Source: Deroplatys truncata
Lineage: Eukaryota > Arthropoda > Insecta > Mantodea > Mantidae
Direction: 5' to 3'
Length of the DNA: 64,000 nucleotides
Assembly: GCA_030765065.1 (NCBI GenBank)
Contig: CM060978.1
Coordinates: 219,871,498-219,935,497 of the forward strand
Of this stretch, positions 58,800 to 64,000 are shown piece by piece. The first letter of the stretch is position 1; each line of letters begins with the position of its first letter. Under the pieces are notes generated by a model, which made no database searches, had not been told where the DNA came from, and saw only the letters and a list, made by a program, of their open reading frames with translations. A program made the translations under genes and the position numbers.

Positions 58800-60566
58800 A
58801 AATTTTTCAGGGATTTTACGCAAATAAAAAATAAGCTTTTGAGCGATTCTAGTTCACGGTGAAAAATAGCGACAACAGGGGTATTGACCGTCGACATGCT
58901 GAGCAAATTCTAGCATGTAATTGTAATCTATCACTCTATATTAAAACTGGTTATCTAAGAAAGAAAGGAAAAGACAACAGTTAAAGAAAATGTGTAGTTA
59001 AATGCAGCATAGAGAAGAACGTTTAGTAAGGTGGTTGTTTCATTAAGACACATGTGATAAGAAAGGCATGGAAATTTTACGAAAGCAATTAATGAGGTTA
59101 TATAGTGCTGCAAAGACCACAATGATTTATAAGTACGGACTTCAGTGTTTGTAGGAAGTAGAAGAGGCTTTAGGCACTTAACCGCATAGTCGCCTATTGC
59201 ATTTCTGGAAACCTCCAGAAGGAAGGGGTGAAGTGAAGAGACAGAGGGCGACCAATTCCGGGGCGGCAACCTCGGAAACAGGTGGGCTACCTAACGTCTC
59301 CAAATATTACACCCTGTTGCCGGCGGGACCTCCCACAGGTTCACTCCCTACTGTTTCGAAAGCCGCAAAAACCACCGCCATACGCTTGTGAACCGTCGAC
59401 CCTAAAACACAGGGAAATGAAATGACATAAATGGGGGTCAACATTATATAATCCACTCCAGCATTCGCCTACCAACCGGGGAAAACCGCGAATAATCCAA
59501 AGTTGAGATTTGCGGCAGTATCTCCTCCTGTCCGTTGTTGTTGTGGTTTTTAATGCCCCTTTGCTCGCGGCTTACCTTTCTGCGGCCTCCGCGTTGACTA
59601 CAGATGTTCGAAGTATGCTGGTTCTCTGCATTTTTTTTATCCTCGGCTAGCTGAAGTAATTTTTAGAATATGTGAGAGCATGGACTTTACCTTGGTAAAG
59701 GAAACGTGGATCTCGGGTGTGGTAAAGGAGAGAAAATAGACGTGCTTTAGTTACTAAACGACGACACTGCAGTTTCTTTTATTTAGCTACTTCTGGTGGT
59801 ACACAACACTGATATTGTCGCCGTTAAAACACTGTCCACTGCTGTTGAAACACGGCGCTGATATGACGCGAAGTTTGTATACTTATTAGATCTCTTTACG
59901 CGTAGCGATTCTTATGTGTGTTGCGAAAACTGTCTTAATTCACTTTTGGCGCGAGATCTCTCAAATATCCAGCAGCATCTTTCCCTGCCTCCAGTTTAGA
60001 AAATGATCCCGAATTTGTTCCTAACAGATCCATTTATAGTCGCAGCCTTCTTGCTTCATTTCCTATTGGTCCATTTTTAGCGCCACTCAACGCGTCTCAC
60101 TATTTCATATAAATTTACAGGGATCTCATTGGTCCAAGTTTAACATAAATCGCGGCATTTCCTAAATTTACCGTTGAGCTTGTTGTCTCTCTCACTTGGT
60201 CACGGCAAATTATCGTACAAAGGAACAAAAGCTCTACACCCTCACTGTACGAACAATGCCTCTGCTACCAGAGAGACATCGTAAAACTAAACTTTTTGCC
60301 TTCGAAGACACTATTCCTGCAGCTAAAATATCTCGTTGTGGACAGTATTTTAATATAGCGCTTAAATTATTTACATTAAACAATTTATAACTCTCTAATA
60401 ACAGTAATCTAAATACATATCGTTAAATCACCCTTCTTAAGCTACACAGGCAGTAAAAGTAAAAGAAATGTACATAGCATGATTTAACATCAATAAAAAC
60501 TAATTAATCAAATTATTAATAATTACATATCTCGGGCTCGGCCTAAAGTTGCCGTTTCAGATTGTC
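58800..60566. other. Unassigned; GC-richer patch and CCAAT/TATA words
   Basis: 59190-59400 is GC-richer, with no motif that I recognise. At 60060-60150 two ATTGGTCC words flank a TATAAATTT, which might be an old promoter or LTR; no copy elsewhere in the window supports that. Confidence 0.35.
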
Positions 60567-60620
60567 TCTGGAATTGAAATCGAACCTCCCGAGTACGAGG
60601 CTCTAACGCTATCACAGAGA
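60567..60620 (-). repeat. tRNA-like fragment
   Basis: On the minus strand A-box-like TGATAGCGTTAGAG and B box GGAGGTTCGATTTC (complement of 60577-60590) at tRNA spacing. No acceptor stem. Probably a SINE head. Confidence 0.45.
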
Positions 60621-60925
60621 CCTCTCGTCGATAACATACGGACTTGCGATAATTGTTTAACGCTCAAAAGACACTCAGGCAGCAACATTAACGCAAGTTG
60701 ATCACTGTATGGTTACTTAAACACTCGAAAGTGTACTCCTGGGACATCAGTATCCCAGAATAAAGCTGCGGCTCTGGCATTTCTATCGCTATGACAAATC
60801 TTGAAACGTTCACGAAAATGCAAGTCATTTCAAAGGTTACTCCTTAAATGTTGTATATATTCACTTAAGCTAAAATATGTAAGATACTTGAGAAAAATAC
60901 AGATATTAATTGTGGTTGTTAGAGC

Positions 60926-61205
60926 CGCCAAGGTGGGGCCATAGCCGATCAACCCGAATATCGGCTTTATGCCCACATGCACACGACAGAATTGAATAAT
61001 CATTCAACCGATACGGAGAAATGATGTGGCTAACATCATGCTTCCTTCAGCCGGAATGACTTCACTTATAAGTCACTGCCTAAATCATGCCTCATTATAT
61101 TCTTCACGATGATGAGTGGCCATCGATCCTAAACATGGGCCGAAAATTTTATATCCATGGATGCCTCGAATCTATAGTTATTGCGTGGCTGGGAAGCACA
61201 GAAGT
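60926..61205 (-). mobile_element. Old SINE copy, same family as 48990-49287
   Basis: Shares body blocks with 48990-49287, for example GCCGATCAACCCGAATATCG, AACATCATGCTTCCTTCAGC and TTCACGATGATGAGTGG against their counterparts there. The tRNA-like head is too decayed to read. Confidence 0.6.
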
Positions 61206-61539
61206 ACAAAGACAAACATAAACAAATAAATATATGAATCCAAATTTCACAGACTGATTTCACGTGCAACTCATCAGGAGAAAATGTTGCATTAATTCCA
61301 TTCTAGTAGTATTAATTTTTAGAGGAGACGTTGATCACTTTTATATAACAATGATTTTTCAGGTAGCTGCCGAAATATTGGACCCTCTCCCTCGTAATTG
61401 CGGGAGTGTTTAACATAACTTTGTTAAACGCTAACTTACATACTGATTAAATTTCCCCTCCTTGGTATTAAGATGATACTAAGAAGGTTAGAATGATAAA
61501 AGTATGTATCTCTCATGATAAAATAATACTTTCAAAAAA

Positions 61540-62388
61540 TCTGTGTTACACTCACATGACTTTCACTACTCTTGCACAAACTATTTTTACAAACGCTTAT
61601 TCTCCAAATGCTTCATGTTGATCGAGATATCGAGATGTTAATCTTATTGCTAATTTTCTTGTAGATGCAAGGGGAATTGGTAGTATTTAAGCGATGGCCA
61701 AATCTTTTAAGAGCTGGTTGCTATGTGGCGCATTTCATTCTCTTTGTGTGTCCAGGACATAAAAAAAATGAATAACGAATTCGCATTTGAAAAAAGTATT
61801 AGAAAATTTAAGGGAATAACGAGCAATATCTCGAAAATGGATCACTCAACAACAACAAAAATGTATATGACATAAATTGTGTATTTTAACGCGATCTACA
61901 TTTTTTGTGTAGTAAAATTTTGTCTATCTCTTTTAGTTTACCAGTTATGCAAAAGTCGTTCACAACGAAGAATACTTTTGGAGACATTTATAGAAAATTC
62001 GAGATATACATTTTATTTGTCATGAAAGTATCTTAAATATATGATATTTTAATCAAAATCGTTAGAGCCATTTTTGAGAAAATAACATTTTCGAAAAATG
62101 CTTTATGTAAAGGGTAATCTGGGGTGGGGGGATTTTCTTGAAAACCTTCGTGTCGCATCTCTGGAAGATACTGAACCTAAATACCAAGTTTGGTGTTTAT
62201 TCGACTGTTCGTTTCTGAGTTATGCTGTTCACACATACACACACAGGCACACACACGAACATGTTTCCAAAAATACTTTTTTTGGATTCAGGGGAGTCTC
62301 AAAACATGTATTTCCGGTGAAATCTCGGTATCACATTTTTGGGTGGAATACAATACTTCCCCTACTTACTATACGTAGTAGAGAAAGT
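61540..62388 (-). repeat. ACTTTCTC-family copy, full length
   Basis: It starts TCTGTGTTACACTCACATGA after AAAAA and ends GTAGTAGAGAAAGT before AAAAA, 849 bp. Microsatellite at 62231-62257. A 118-codon plus frame runs through it and out of the end; this is a by-product. Confidence 0.94.
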
Positions 62389-63089
62389 AAAAAAGAAAGT
62401 ACATACATCAAGTTAAACATTTTCTTACGCGTCAAAAACATATATCTAAACTAGTAACCTTAATAACAATCAAGACAGACCTGAAGAAAAGTAAAACCTC
62501 TGTTTGTAAAGAAGTACAAGAAGTTCTAGTTGGTGGTTTGAAATTACGATTTTAGGTAACTCTTTTGCGTTTATCATTAGCAATGAAAAAGGTGCTAATA
62601 AGAAAATTGCCAGTAAATAATAAAACAGGCTCCAGAAATTTGGTTTCGTGATACAAACAAGCTTGGCGGGCAATATATTCCACTGTGCGTGGGATCCTGG
62701 CGGACAGCGGCGTGCTTTTGATCACACTGAACGTTAGAGATTCAGTGCACTTATTTTTTAACATATACATAATTGAAGTGTTTGCACCTAAGGCCAAAGT
62801 TGACGTATGGATTACCTATGGTGGCCATATCGAGATAAAACTCTCTCCTTCATATCTTGAGGCAAAAGTCGTAGTTTTGTTGTCCAAGAAAAATAGTTTA
62901 TCATTAAAGACAGCAATGTGGCAGATCTGAAATTTTGAAATTTTTTTATATCTTCAATTTTATACCCCGCTTTTAACTGCAATGATCATTTCGGCAGCTT
63001 TTTACCTTTGGAACATATTACCTATCGGCGATTGTTTTAAGTGTATACAATTGCCATTGGATTTCGAGTTTTTCTTTAGGCTTTATTGG
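62389..63089. other. Unassigned stretch
   Basis: Overlapping frames of 81 codons on both strands at 62552-62930 without motifs. No element ends were seen. Confidence 0.45.
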
Positions 63090-63236
63090 ATAACACACAC
63101 ACACACACACATTCACACTCTCATTCATACTTGACTCTGGGGAATAATCTTGGCTAGGGAAAAATGCCCACCCCAACTGGGAATCGAATTCGGGACTCCT
63201 CGCACAGCAGGCAGAAACTCTACTGATCCACATTGT
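63090..63236 (-). mobile_element. tRNA-derived SINE with GT tail
   Basis: On the minus strand A box GTGGATCAGTAGAG (complement of 63218-63231) and B box GAATTCGATTCCC (63179-63191), ending in a (GT)n tail (CA run at 63092-63110 on the plus strand). Confidence 0.65.
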
Positions 63237-63410
63237 TGCAGAGATATTTGTGTGTTAAAATTGTACATATTAATTAAATTTACGGTACCTCGGGAATTCT
63301 TTAATGAAGCATTGTGCACCGTACCGTACTTTTAGGGCATTTATTCTGTATAATTAAGTTATGCTCCCAACGGAAACGATACATTGCAGGAAAATTGCAC
63401 AGGATATATA

Positions 63411-64000
63411 CAGAGTGTCAAAATGATCATTTACAACTTTCAGGAATTATAGAAGGGTTAAAAGAAAGCAGTTTCTTTGTCTTTTGGCGAATGTTCTATC
63501 TTTCACTAGGTAGCCTTAAAGGGACACACATGAGCGACATAAAATATTTTAGAAAATCAAACCAAGATTACTTTTGAAACATTTAAATTATTTTATTGTT
63601 TTTAAAAACATTCTCCTTTAACACAATACCTTTTTGCATTCGATGAAACCAGTCCTTAAAGCAATGATGCCACCCTTCCTGAGGCAGTTCAGAAACCAGG
63701 TCTTTATAATGTTCCACTGCTTCATTTGATGACGAAAAAAATGATTCCACGCATTTTATCTTTAATTTTTGGGAACCAAAACAAATCAAAAGGTGCTAGG
63801 TCAGGCTGTACGGCGGAGGGTCCATGAGACTGACCTTTAGGGCCTCCAGATGCTCAGCTGTTAGTTTTGCTGTGTGCAACGATGCGCTGTAATGATGTAA
63901 GATTCTTCTTTGGTGCGTTTTCACGAATTTGCTGTAAACATACATTTATTTACCAATCGGCAGTAACGGTACGTCTAACTTCTAATGCTATAGTAGCAAT
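63411..64000 (-). mobile_element. Mariner-type (DD34D) transposon remnant, runs off the window
   Basis: The left end is probably CAGAGTGTCAAAATG after TATA (63411). The minus strand encodes the C-terminal part of a transposase: ILHHYSASLHTAKLTAEHLE (about 63830-63890), where the family has HHD, so the second catalytic aspartate is a tyrosine. PPPYS (about 63816) follows, then, one frame over, DLAPFDLFWFP with the last aspartate 34 residues after. EAVEHYKDLVSELPQEGWHH and WFHRMQKGI (63610-63720) close the protein. At least two frameshifts. The N-terminal part lies beyond 64000. Confidence 0.75.

Noticed and set aside
62098-62454. 118-codon plus-strand frame considered as a gene
   Set aside because: It runs through a family copy, its microsatellite and out of the end; other copies break the frame.

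Overview
This window looks like intergenic or intronic DNA from a repeat-rich, AT-rich arthropod genome, most likely an insect. The clues are tRNA-derived SINEs, many decayed Tc1/mariner transposons, solo LTRs, and no operon-like or compact coding structure. The lineage is a guess; a large polyneopteran genome such as a cockroach, termite or stick insect would fit. I found no convincing host protein-coding gene, no rRNA and no intact tRNA gene. Almost every open reading frame is short and lies inside a repeat or in AT-rich noise.

The dominant component is one dispersed repeat family, called here the ACTTTCTC family after its end. I count 25 copies or copy clusters covering roughly 30% of the window. 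Full copies are about 850 bp. One end reads ACTTTCTCTACTACGTATAG, with a small hairpin. The other carries the inverted copy GTAGAGAAAGT, then a second hairpin, then CATCAGA. Copies sit in runs of T/A and carry an internal CA/TG microsatellite. This layout (a terminal motif, its subterminal inverted copy, a 3' hairpin, a microsatellite and T-rich targets) resembles the non-autonomous Helentron / Helitron2 (HINE, DINE-1-like) elements, but no Rep/helicase gene is present to prove it. A more diverged subfamily (II) shares the ends and tends to be the host of insertions.

Layout. 1-1031: a family copy split by a solo LTR. 2.6-14.2 kb: a SINE, seven family copies or clusters (one folded back on itself) and a near-perfect 332-bp palindromic element holding a hammerhead-ribozyme-like motif. 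15.3-16.6 kb: a dead DD41D mariner-type transposon. 17-22.5 kb: SINE pieces, two LTRs with primer-binding-site-like flanks, and a Tc1-like transposase fragment. 24-33 kb: family copies, one inverted composite, and a subfamily II copy interrupted by a Tc1 (DD34E) transposon. 34-38.6 kb: a third LTR, microsatellites, and a second inverted-repeat element with a promoter-like cluster. 42.9-46.4 kb: a four-element nest of family copies. 48-52.5 kb: a SINE, a LINE reverse-transcriptase tail remnant, and a copy holding a second solo LTR. 54.1-55.3 kb: a second dead Tc1. 56.2-56.7 kb: a GC-rich SINE-like island. 58-64 kb: more family copies, SINEs and a mariner (DD34D) remnant running off the window.

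Nothing here works as a pathway. The parts relate by insertion history: subfamily II copies are oldest, subfamily I copies and Tc1 landed in them, and solo LTRs landed in both. The items most worth a second look are the ACTTTCTC family architecture, the nest that defines its ends, and the two inverted-repeat elements with ribozyme-like and promoter-like content.
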